Assembly (NCBI GenBank): GCA_024180945.1
Contig: JAKSGN010000016.1
Location: 124,001 to 188,000, forward strand
Origin: Macrophomina tecta
Taxonomy: Eukaryota; Ascomycota; Dothideomycetes; Botryosphaeriales; Botryosphaeriaceae
Length of the DNA: 64,000 nucleotides
Direction: 5' to 3'
Shown here one piece after another: positions 35,730 through 44,742 of this stretch (the first letter of the stretch is position 1; each line of letters starts with the position of its first letter). Made by a program: the position numbers and the translations under genes. The notes under the pieces are model-generated. The model saw only the letters and a program-made list of their open reading frames with translations. It was not told the DNA's origin and ran no database searches.

Positions 35730-38700
35730 ATGGGAGACTCTACTAAGTCCCACATTCTCACCAAGTCTTCGGACTGGAATCACTGGCTATTCTTAGTGAA
35801 AGGAAGAGCTCAGAACACTGACATCTGGGGCCTCGTTGATCCTTCACTAACAACCAAACCCGAGGGCACTCCAAAGCCCACGAAACCAACCATCGAGGGC
35901 ACTGTTACTGCTGACAAGAAGCTCACCTACGACTATGAGATGAGCAACTACCGCGCTGACTATGCACTCTACGAGAAACAACAAAAGGCACTTGCTGATC
36001 TTGCAACCTACATTCAGGACTCAATTGCTACAAACCTACTGCCCTACATCAGCAACACCGATTCTGACAATCATCCCTGGACCTACTTGACGACGCTCAA
36101 AGCCAAGCTTGCACCAACCAATGAAGCCACCGACCTAGAGCTTGAGCAGCAATACAACCAGCTCAAGCGAGGACCAGTCAACCAGAACATCGAGAGATGG
36201 CTTCAATCCTGGGAAGAAGTCTACACCAAGGCAAAACAACGAGACATTCCTCAAGTTAAAGACGACCGACCAGTTAGAGATTTCCTCCTCTCACTTCGAG
36301 GCATCGACTCCACCTACTCTCAGATGGAACTGCATATCTTACGAGGCCAGACTGACAAGCCATCTCTTCACAAAGCTGTTGAGGACTATCGACAACACCT
36401 ACGGATCGAAAATCTCGAGAAACCCTCTAAGTCTTCGAAACACTCAGCCTTCCCAGCCACTTTCAAGGGCAAGGAACAGGAAAATAACGACAAGCCACCT
36501 TGTATCTGTGGTCTCAATCACTGGTATAAGGAATGCTTCTACTTGAACGAGGATATACGGCCAAAGCACTGGAAACCGAATAAGGCTGCTCAAACACGTG
36601 TCAAAGAAAGACTCAAGGATCCAAAAATCAAAGCAAAAGTTGACTATGCACTAAATCGAGAAAGAGAAAGACAACCTGGATTCCAATCCACTACTACTGC
36701 CAACAGTCAAAGCAAATCTCCTTCAATCGAAGTCGCCTCATTCTCAGTCATTAGTCACTCTACAAGAAGAGCCAATACCTCTCTCCAATCATCCTGGATT
36801 CTAGACTCTGGAACCGATCATCACATCTGCAACAGCTTTATGCAAGACAGATTCACACAAACCAGAGCTGCTGAACCAGATGAATACCTCACCTGCGGAG
36901 AAACCACTGCACCAATCACGGCCTACGGAACAGTTACCGTGAATGTCAAGACACCATCTGGAAAGGGCCATATTACTCTCCAAGACGTTGCAATGTCCCC
37001 ATCTTTCATGGCCAATCTTATATCACTCGACAAAGCTCTCGAAGCAGGAATTGACTGGAATCCAAGGACTGGCACTCTCAGCAAAAACAACAACACCTTT
37101 TGCTTCACTGAACGACACAATGGTCATTTTTATCTCGAGCGCAACGTAGCAACTCTCCAAGCTCACTCTTCACTTATTGCCTTACAACCAACTGCTTTCG
37201 CAACTAAAGCCGCACAGATCACCAACTGGCACCAAATCCTTGGCCACGCTAGCCAGGAAACTCTTCAACACCTCGAAGAATCCACCAAAGGCACCAGCAT
37301 CACTCCATCTGATCAACCACTTCAGCACTGTGAGACCTGCGCTCTATCAAAGGCTCACCGTCTTATCTCGCGATTACCAGACAAGGAAGAAGAACCGTCA
37401 CAACCCTTCTCGCGCGTCACGTTCGACCTTCTCCAACTTACGCCAGCTTACAACGGAGATAGATGGACAGCCCATTTAGCCTGCTCTTCATCAAATTTCA
37501 TCCTCCCATTCACGTATCGACACAAATCAGACACCGCTGAACTGGCCATCTACGGACTCAAAATCATCAAGATACGCTACCATGGCAAAGTTATCTTCTT
37601 CAGAACTGATGGAGAAACAACACTCGGAAATACCTTTCTCTCTTATCTTATGGACCATGGAATCACACTTGAAACTTCAGCTCCAGCAACACCCGAGCAA
37701 AACGGACACTCTGAACGCTCAGGGGGTGTACTTCTCACCAAAGCACGAGCCATGCGAATTGGAGCCAACCTCCCAGAACGACTTTGGCCTGAAACCATCA
37801 GAGCCGCCGCCTATATCCACAACAGGACTCCACTCAAGAAACTCAGCTGGATCACTCCTTTCGAGAGAGTCACTGGCAATAAACCAAATCTCTCTCACCT
37901 TAAGGCCTATGGATGCAAAGCCTACTCTCTACGCAAGGACCTCCCACGCACGCACAAGCTTGCTGAACGAGCTTTTATTGGATATCTCGTTGGATACGAC
38001 TCAACCAACATCTTCCGCATCTGGATTCCAAGCCAGGATAAGGTAATAAGGACCAGAGACGTCACCTTTGACGAAACGAGCTTCTACGACCCTACCGAAA
38101 CTGATATCGGCAAAATTCTTGAAAAAGAAGTAATTGAGACCCTCAATACTCCTAATCTACCATCAATCTACGGTCTCATGCCTCAGGAAGAATCCGAATC
38201 CTCATCCCACTACGAAGGAACAAACGACGCTCAAGCAACCATTCAATCTCAAGCTGAGAAAGACTCGTCTACCCGTCAATTACCAACACCTTCAGAATCA
38301 GTGGAACCCCAAATACAAGCTCTCGTGCCACAAGAAGCTATGGAGCAACAAGAACAAGCACAAGAACAAACTGAGCAACGACTTGGACCTCTGCTACCAG
38401 CTCAGTATGATACTCCACCACAACCAGGAGCTGCTCCAGGCAACAGAGCACCAAGAGGAGCAGATATTGCAGCCGATATCACTGAAGAAACGATCATTCC
38501 TGAGAAAAGCTCAAGAAGTTCAAGAAACCAGAATCCAAATTACAGCAATGATCCTTTTAAGAAGCCTCGAAAACCACGGAAGGAAGCATACGCTGCAACT
38601 CTTGCTCAAACTCAAGTATATCCAAAGTCAACCTTCTACAACGCCTTTTCAGCTGCAATTCACACTCCAAGGCCGACAACTACACTCCATCGAGATAATC

Positions 38701-40283
38701 TGCCACCAGAACCAAAGAATTTTGAGGAACTCCTCAATCACCCATTCGGAGACAGATTTATGGACGCACTTCTCGAAGAAATCAAGAAACTTGAGCAAAA
38801 CCGAACCTGGAAACAAGCTCTAGCTACTCAGGCACACGCAGCGAAGAAACAGATTCTTCCACTCACCTGGGTATTCAAATACAAGTTCGACGAAGAAGGC
38901 TATCTTATCAAGTTCAAAGCGCGACTCTGCGTACGAGGAGACCTTCAATCGACTGCTCAGGATACCTACGCTGCCACACTCGCTGCACGTATCTTCAGAG
39001 GACTTATGGCAATCATGGCCGCTTTCGATCTTGAATCAAGGCAATACGATGTCATCAATGCGTATCCACACGTGCCAATCGATGAAGAAACCTACTGTAA
39101 ACCACCACCCGGCATGAAAATTAAGGACGGACTCGTTCTCTTACTCTTACGAGCATTCTATGGACTTAAGCAGTCGCCAGCTCTCTGGCAAAAGCACTTG
39201 TCAACGACACTTCAAAATCTCGGCCTTACTGAAGTGCCAGAAGCTCCCTGCCTCTTCACGAACGAACATATGATCCTATTCTTCTTTGTAGACGATATCG
39301 TCATCATCTATCATAAGGATCACACCGCCTATGTCGACGACTTTCAGCGCAAGCTCTTCGAAATCTACGAGATGAGATATCTCGGGGAAATTCAGTGGTT
39401 TCTAGCCATTAGGATTATCCGCAACCGGAACGAACGCAAACTCTGGCTTTGCCAAGACTCATACATCTCGAAACTTACTGCCAAATTCAATGTCAAAGAA
39501 GACTCGAAGCGCTCAGTTCCTCTCCCACCTGACGAACCTATCACTCAGAATCCTGAACAAGCTACAGAGCAAGATATCTACGTCTACCAACAGAAAGTCG
39601 GATCAATCAACTACGCTGCAGTCCACACTAGACCTGATATCGCTCACGCAGCATCACGACTCTCTGAACACTTGCAGAACCCATCAGCTCAGCACCTTCA
39701 TCTGGCTCAACGAGTTCTCGAGTATCTGGCAAGTACTCGAAACTACGCTCTTACTTTCTCAGGCTTTACTCAGTCTACCAAAGATCTCTTTATTGCCTCC
39801 AGCGATGCCTCATTTGCTTCAGATATTGACACCAGAAAGAGCATTCAAGGTTTTCTCTTTCGACTCTTTGGAGGACCTATCGACTGGAAAGCAGCTAAGC
39901 AACGCACTGTCACTACGAGCAGCACTGAAGCCGAATTACTCGCACTCTCAGCCACCGCCAAGGAAACTATTTGGTGGGAAAACCTCTTCAAAGCAATCGA
40001 TTTCTCTACTGGACATCAGACAAAGATTCAGTGTGACAACACTCAGACAATTCGCCTACTTGACGAGGAAACTTATAAGCTCATCACAAAACTTCGTCAT
40101 GTTCAAATCCACAGCCACTGGCTACGCCAGGAAGTACAAGAAGGCAACATTTCAATCTCTTGGACTCCCACTGCAGAGACAATTGCAGATGGACTCACTA
40201 AACCTCTCAACAAACAGAAACATCAATACTTTCTTCAACAAATTGGACTCGAAGACATCACTACTAAATTGCAAGATAACTAA
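35730..40283 (+). CDS. Copia Gag-Pol polyprotein
   Basis: 1,517 residues in one frame from ATG 35,730, the normal size for fused copia polyproteins. Order: Gag with an N-terminal NTDIWGLVDPSL block; a CCHC-like knuckle CICGLNHWYKEC (~255); protease WILDSGTDHHICNS (~355); integrase zinc finger HQILGHAS...CETCALSKAH (~505-555); integrase core FSRVTFDLLQL, FFRTDGETTLGN and PATPEQNGHSERSG (D, D, E); reverse transcriptase WVFKYKFDEEGYLIKFKARL, YDVINAYPHVPI and FFFVDDIVII (~1,185); RNase H ASSDASFASDIDTRKSIQGF, TSSTEAELLALS and a terminal HSHWLRQEV. All catalytic residues are present, so it may be active. It replicates its own RNA through reverse transcription. Confidence 0.95.
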   Translation: MGDSTKSHILTKSSDWNHWLFLVKGRAQNTDIWGLVDPSLTTKPEGTPKPTKPTIEGTVTADKKLTYDYEMSNYRADYALYEKQQKALADLATYIQDSIATNLLPYISNTDSDNHPWTYLTTLKAKLAPTNEATDLELEQQYNQLKRGPVNQNIERWLQSWEEVYTKAKQRDIPQVKDDRPVRDFLLSLRGIDSTYSQMELHILRGQTDKPSLHKAVEDYRQHLRIENLEKPSKSSKHSAFPATFKGKEQENNDKPPCICGLNHWYKECFYLNEDIRPKHWKPNKAAQTRVKERLKDPKIKAKVDYALNRERERQPGFQSTTTANSQSKSPSIEVASFSVISHSTRRANTSLQSSWILDSGTDHHICNSFMQDRFTQTRAAEPDEYLTCGETTAPITAYGTVTVNVKTPSGKGHITLQDVAMSPSFMANLISLDKALEAGIDWNPRTGTLSKNNNTFCFTERHNGHFYLERNVATLQAHSSLIALQPTAFATKAAQITNWHQILGHASQETLQHLEESTKGTSITPSDQPLQHCETCALSKAHRLISRLPDKEEEPSQPFSRVTFDLLQLTPAYNGDRWTAHLACSSSNFILPFTYRHKSDTAELAIYGLKIIKIRYHGKVIFFRTDGETTLGNTFLSYLMDHGITLETSAPATPEQNGHSERSGGVLLTKARAMRIGANLPERLWPETIRAAAYIHNRTPLKKLSWITPFERVTGNKPNLSHLKAYGCKAYSLRKDLPRTHKLAERAFIGYLVGYDSTNIFRIWIPSQDKVIRTRDVTFDETSFYDPTETDIGKILEKEVIETLNTPNLPSIYGLMPQEESESSSHYEGTNDAQATIQSQAEKDSSTRQLPTPSESVEPQIQALVPQEAMEQQEQAQEQTEQRLGPLLPAQYDTPPQPGAAPGNRAPRGADIAADITEETIIPEKSSRSSRNQNPNYSNDPFKKPRKPRKEAYAATLAQTQVYPKSTFYNAFSAAIHTPRPTTTLHRDNLPPEPKNFEELLNHPFGDRFMDALLEEIKKLEQNRTWKQALATQAHAAKKQILPLTWVFKYKFDEEGYLIKFKARLCVRGDLQSTAQDTYAATLAARIFRGLMAIMAAFDLESRQYDVINAYPHVPIDEETYCKPPPGMKIKDGLVLLLLRAFYGLKQSPALWQKHLSTTLQNLGLTEVPEAPCLFTNEHMILFFFVDDIVIIYHKDHTAYVDDFQRKLFEIYEMRYLGEIQWFLAIRIIRNRNERKLWLCQDSYISKLTAKFNVKEDSKRSVPLPPDEPITQNPEQATEQDIYVYQQKVGSINYAAVHTRPDIAHAASRLSEHLQNPSAQHLHLAQRVLEYLASTRNYALTFSGFTQSTKDLFIASSDASFASDIDTRKSIQGFLFRLFGGPIDWKAAKQRTVTTSSTEAELLALSATAKETIWWENLFKAIDFSTGHQTKIQCDNTQTIRLLDEETYKLITKLRHVQIHSHWLRQEVQEGNISISWTPTAETIADGLTKPLNKQKHQYFLQQIGLEDITTKLQDN

Positions 40284-40369
40284 CCACTATTCTCTACTGC
40301 TTTTATTGTACACTCGACGCTGCTTCTACTATCACGACCCTCCCAAGCGTACACGTCGTGAAGGGGGTG

Positions 40370-40597
40370 TGTCAGACTATTTTGCCTTATTGCTACAGAT
40401 CAGCATCTACTCTTTGCCACCTCCTCACTACTCCTCATCTTCACAAGCTTCGGATAGCAATATCGGCTTCTATTCTCCTCGGTTATTCAAGCACTCATTT
40501 ATGTATATAAGCAAAGCATACCTACCTCCCTCTCAGGAGACAGGCAGAATCTACTCTCTTTCTGACCTCACTACTCTTCACTCACCCAAATTCAACA
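40370..40597 (+). repeat. Copia 3' LTR
   Basis: 228 bp, identical to the 5' LTR, followed by AGTAT. Confidence 0.92.
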
Positions 40598-40602
40598 AGT
40601 AT

Positions 40603-42431
40603 TAATAAACTTCTCTAGCTTATTCTTATCGTTTGACGCCTCTGTTACATCGAGTGACTGGGCTAGTTTATTATACGCTGTTATCTGGATCTGCGGGGCC
40701 TCCTCCGGAGTAGTGGTAAGCGGAAGATCTTTGTATTGACTCTAGATCTGCCTAGCTCTATTGATTGTACTATCGTGCTAATTAACGTGCTAGTTCTGGC
40801 GGAGGTATTTCAATCGCTTTGATGGGTGGAGAAGCAAGGCCGCGGAATATATAGGCGCCTCGTTGGTCTTAAAGTAGTACTTATTAAGCACAAACCAGCC
40901 TATATGTATAGAGTGAATGAGGCGTTGATTATCGGCGTAGGTCTCCTAATAAAATAGTTAGTACTATGATGCTAAATAAAGTCTATTATCTACCTTAGTA
41001 TCTTTGAAATGCTTAAGTAGGATATCTATTTGGTAAAGTAGCTGATCTAACGAAGACTACTTCTTCTGCTGCGCTTGCGTAGCCTGTTAGAAGGGTTGAA
41101 GGAAGTCCGCCGTTAGCCTAAGGACATCCTAGTCATCCTGTGTGAGACTATTATCGCCCAAGGCTTTATGATGCTCTTGTTGAAACACTATAAGTTTGTC
41201 CTTCTTCTCGAGTGCAGTCCGAAGGAGTATGTACTATGAATTCCACCTGGTCGCGTTGTTAATGCCGAGTGTATCGCCTGCTAGGCGCTCCTAAAGCATC
41301 GCTGTGTACTGTGGAACTCCGTATATACACGGCGATATTGTGGAGTTTACCAAGGGGCCCTATGGATCGCTATCTAGATTGATCCTTTGGTACCTTTCGC
41401 TGCTTGCCCTTGCTGTTTTTCTGCCGCAATTGCGCCTGTAGAGACTTAATAACTATGGTGTTTGCGTTGCTATCTGCCTCTTTAATGGCCGCGTTGAGTG
41501 CCTCTTTGCTGGAGGCGAAGAGAAATGCCTGGAGGCATAGATTGATAATATGGCCTCTATATCGAACCCGGCGCTCAATGGGGTCGAACCCAACGCTATA
41601 TTTATTCGCCAGTGCCGTTGATAAAGCACGTATGTAGGTGTTATTTGCGGTAGAGTTATCTGACGTAAAGTAACCGATGTTGCCGGTAATATTGAAATAC
41701 CGTATAGTCTCTAGTAAGTGGCGTAACATTGTCTCTCTAGAGTGACTGTGCCGTACGTTTGGTAGACCTAATAAGGCCTCACGGAGCTCATAGTTCTCAT
41801 CAACCCATTACCTATATATTCCGAGGAAGACTTTGCGATGCGGTGACGACTATAGGTTGATGCTGAAATGGACTTGTGACTTTGCCGCCTGTAATTGAGC
41901 TTTGACGTTCTCGCGATGTATGATATATGATAGCCTAATATGAGCCACTACCGTATTGCCTGACTGAATAAGGATCTCTTTAGCCCTCGGGTTTACTGCG
42001 TAGAGAAGTGCTTGGTATTCCGGCCAAGAGACGTAGTTGAATGGAAGCCGCTGGCGTGTAATAAGCTGGATTTGAGCCTCGTAGAATGCGTTAAGTTTGA
42101 TCGTATTCCGTAGTATTGATTGTTCGTCACGGGATATGTGCTCTCGATTGTTCTCTTCTACGCGTGTAAATGCTACTTTAAGAGACTGTTGAAGCGCCTT
42201 CTTGGCTGGCCTTTCTTCGTTATCAATGGCAATACCGTGTTTACTTCGCATATGCTGTTTGGCGCTTGTAGTGGAGACTGTGTGCCAGGGTGGGTTGTGA
42301 TAGTGTTGATAATACCATAGTCTCTGGTTATTCTGGTGTGTCTCTTCGTCTCCTTGAGGCATACGGAAGTGCTTCCAGGTTTCTGGCGTACGTATTTTAC
42401 GCTTCTTCGGCTGAGATTGAGGTTTGGACAC
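40603..42431 (-). pseudogene. hAT transposase 5' and central part
   Basis: Start on the minus strand at 42,431. Residues 17-65 have the layout of a BED zinc finger (TWKHFRM...TTSAKQHMRSKHG), but the Cys positions read Tyr (RLWYYQHYH), as after G-to-A. Then a core segment at 41,370-41,729: NIGYFTSDNSTANN and RRVRYRGHIINLCLQAFLFA, where the usual RRxRCxGHIxNL has Cys replaced by Tyr. The reading frame is broken at about 41,850 and again after 41,370. The 3' end of the gene continues at 34,900-35,265 beyond the copia insertion. Not functional. Confidence 0.75.
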
Positions 42432-42888
42432 GGATGACGCAGAGGAAAAGGTAGTAGAGAAAAATGACTGCTGTGAACGGGGCCGTAGGGCTGTGGAGAT
42501 GCTCGATTCTGGCGCCGGTGAGCTTAATTCTTCGTATTCGATGTCCCCTACGAATGGAGACGACCCAGTAGGTATATTAACGCGCGGTGTTTATTTATGT
42601 GTTGTATACTGTACGCCGTTAAAAGCTTTTCGAGTTGTGTGCTAGAGACTTAGTCTATTTTAATAGTGCTAGTAAGCTCAAGTTATCTACGAGGTTCGAA
42701 GCGCAACATAATGGTTCTTGGTGATGAGTTACTGCGCGCCACCAGCAGGCAGCCATCCCATAGATTAGCCAGGTCACGTGGATTACTGGTTACTGATTGA
42801 TTGATTAGGAGCTTACTGATACTGATATCATATCAGTATCAATTAGTAAGCAATACTGCTTGATAACTGACTGCTTGTTGAGACGTCT

Positions 42889-43848
42889 GTAGTAGATCTA
42901 GCTATCAGACTTCGCACAGCCATCGATATCTTCTTTTATAGATATTGTCATGACCATGATGAGGGAGAAGAAGATGTTCGGCAAGACCAGCTAACCGACG
43001 AGGACTGGCGACAACTTGATCTCTTTATGGTGCTTCTAAAGCCCTTTAAGGGCCTTCCGAAGCACATGGAAGGCAACACGAATAAACGTGGCCTCGAGGG
43101 TAGCCATGGTGCACTGTGGGAGGTTATCAAGGGCATGGATTTTCTGTATACTCATCTGGACAGCGCAAGCGACATGATCAACGCAGATCCTTGTAGCTAC
43201 AGTGAGCCCTACACCGCTGGTGTTGACGCAGCTATCTATAAGCTGAATGAGTACTACAGAGAGACTGACAATTCGCCTCTATATTCATCAGCTATTGTTC
43301 TGCATCCCTCCATGAAGATGGAGTATTTCAAGGAGCATTGGAAGAAGCAGAAGGACTGGATAGCGTCGGCGAAGAACAGCGTCACCAGTCTATATTAGAA
43401 GTACGAGAAGATATGGCTTATGGAGGACGATGATCAGCAGGAGGACTCTAGCGCTGGAGACCCTGAAGAAGACGAATTTGAGCGCTTTGGCCGCATTAGG
43501 GCACCTGTGAGAGGTCGCAAGCGCAGAAGGATCCTCTCTGAGCTCGAGCAATATCTAGAATCTGGTGTGGTGGACACGAAGGTGAAAGATCCGCTTAACT
43601 GGTGGCTTACCAAAGGTTCTAGATATCCAATCCTCCAGCGGATGGCTCTGGACCTTTATAGTATCCTGGCGATGAGCTCTGAATGTGAAAGAGTTTTTAG
43701 TCAGACTAAGTTGATCTTAACTGATCAGCGCAACCGATTTGGCAACGACACGCTAGAGGCAGTGGAGTGTCAGCGGCACTGGTTGAAAGGCGGTATATTG
43801 AGCGAAACGGTGGAGGAGGCTTTTTCGCGGGAGCGGCTAATTCGATAG
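42889..43848 (+). pseudogene. hAT transposase C-terminal half, different copy
   Basis: The frame opens directly after AGACGTCT with SVVDLAIRLRTAIDIFFYRY, continues through LFMVLLKPFKGLPKHMEG, YKLNEYYRETDNSPLYSSAI and a single TAG at 43,396-43,398, then YPILQRMALDLYSILAMSSE, CERVFSQTKLILTDQRNRFG and ends at 43,848. It corresponds to the second half of the transposase at 51.5-53.8 kb. The N-terminal half is absent; the neighbour on the left is the terminus of the other hAT element. Only one stop, so little RIP. Confidence 0.78.
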
Positions 43849-44049
43849 CTTCTTTATATGGCGAATATCATGGTTCTTTCAGCTCCTCAACACCAATTAT
43901 CTTCTGCAGCTTACCCAATTGGGCATAGTGAGGCGCCCATACGCCCGCCTCGCGCCCGGCGCGTAATTCAAGCGCCAGTCCGCCCGCCGCCGTCATGCGA
44001 GGCGCCCGCCCGCCCGAGACCCTCGGGCGCCGGCGGGCGGGCGGTTGGA
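43849..44049. repeat. GC-rich hAT terminus or junction with GCGCCCG repeats
   Basis: Contains repeated GAGGCGCCC/CGCCCG units and an imperfect GC-rich hairpin around 44,005-44,043 (arms CGCCCGCCCGCCCGAG and CTCGGGCGCCGGCGGGCG). It ends where homology of the GST gene stops. This is the probable 3' end of the hAT copy to its left; the exact boundary is not visible. Confidence 0.5.
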
Positions 44050-44376
44050 CACACTGGTCTTGCCCACAAGCCGTTTACGCGCATCGTATCGCTCTCCCAT
44101 ATAGGACAGAATCGTCGAACTATCCCACACGACAACGCGCTCGCCGTCAACGTTATCGATCAGCGCCGGGGCGTACAGCTGCGGATGGATCTTGCGGAAC
44201 CAATCCGCAGCGGCGGCCACCTTATCGAGCACGGCGTACTGCCAGGGGATTTGAAGATACTCGAGGATGACCGGCTTGATCCAGTTTTGGTACCTGCCCT
44301 TGACCAGCAGGAGAGTAGGGATATCCGGAACATCCTCGACGAGGGAACGAGAGGAGTTGACGTCAAGCGGCATCAT
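44050..44376 (-). pseudogene. Glutathione S-transferase, N-terminal domain only
   Basis: Start ATG at 44,376 (second ATG at 44,373). About 108 residues form a thioredoxin-fold GST domain: DIPTLLLVKGRYQNWIKPVI, LEYLQIPWQYAVL, a WFRKIHPQLYAPALIDNVDG segment and VVVWDSSTILSYMGERYDAR (the SNAIL-like glutathione-binding strand). Homology stops at GKTS near 44,053, at the GC-rich repeat, so the helical C-terminal domain (~110 residues) is missing. An intron at that point (AGTGTGT) cannot be excluded, but no second domain lies nearby. In gliotoxin synthesis GliG is the GST that adds glutathione to the oxidised diketopiperazine. Divergent with the NRPS, sharing a promoter with two TCGGN3CCGA sites. 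Confidence 0.72.
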
Positions 44377-44535
44377 GAGCGAGGTTGGCAGAAAGGGGAA
44401 AGTTTTGAAGATTGCAAAGCGTTTGGGTCCTGCAAGACTCAATGGGAATAAAATATAAAACTCCGACTTTGCAAGGACGACAGGAGGCGCTATTTTTGGG
44501 GCACGGTTGCCAAAGCAGATATGTCCCGCCGCCAA

Positions 44536-44546
44536 TCGGGAACCGA
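44536..44546. promoter_or_regulatory. TCGGN3CCGA site 1 in GST/NRPS promoter
   Basis: TCGGGAACCGA, a perfect match to the ETP-regulator palindrome, 197 bp before the NRPS ATG and 160 bp before the GST ATG. Confidence 0.75.
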
Positions 44547-44569
44547 TAAGAGATTAGTTCCATATGGGG

Positions 44570-44580
44570 TCGGTTACCGA
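44570..44580. promoter_or_regulatory. TCGGN3CCGA site 2 in GST/NRPS promoter
   Basis: TCGGTTACCGA, the same 11 bases as the site before the P450 gene. Confidence 0.78.
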
Positions 44581-44742
44581 GGCGGGCTGTGCGTAGCCTG
44601 GAAAGTGAGCTGCAAGTATGCCGAAGAGCAGGCGGAAGTTACGGAAGCTACACCAAGCAATTTAGCTTTTGTTAAATAGTACCCTTACAAGTGGCGTGCT
44701 GATGGTGCAATACACCCCTCCAATCGCAACTAACGCACAGCC

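Larger units (their letters stand above)
35266..40597 (+). mobile_element. Complete Ty1/copia retrotransposon, apparently recent
   Basis: 5,332 bp with two 228-bp LTRs (35,266-35,493 and 40,370-40,597) that look identical base for base. Ends are TGTCAG...TTCAACA. Target duplication AGTAT (35,261-35,265 and 40,598-40,602). The primer-binding site follows the left LTR and a polypurine tract (GAAGGGGGTG) precedes the right LTR. One open 1,517-residue polyprotein. There is no RIP, although the surrounding hAT and pogo sequences carry it. All parts needed for transposition are present by inspection. Confidence 0.95.
33000..42880 (-). mobile_element. hAT element carrying two nested insertions
   Basis: Flanked by the exact 8-bp duplication AGACGTCT (32,992-32,999 and 42,881-42,888), the size expected for hAT. 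Terminal repeats are short and damaged: TAATAATCAGT on the left, CAACAAGCAGT as reverse complement of the right end, different mainly by C-to-T. Subterminal CTGATTGATT/CTGATA repeats are present at both ends. A pogo-type element (33,037-34,867) and a copia element (35,266-40,597) interrupt it. Without them it is about 2.7 kb, a normal hAT size. Confidence 0.75.
44377..44742. promoter_or_regulatory. Divergent GST/NRPS promoter
   Basis: 366 bp between start codons. It carries two TCGGN3CCGA sites 34 bp apart (start to start). Confidence 0.65.

Noticed and set aside
39490..40605. 371-codon frame overlapping the copia 3' end and LTR
   Set aside because: Out of frame with RNase H, no domain; a shadow of the polyprotein.
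32998..42866. CTTAATAA/CTTGATAA as the duplication of the 33-43-kb hAT
   Set aside because: Imperfect and inside the element; AGACGTCT further out is exact and better placed.
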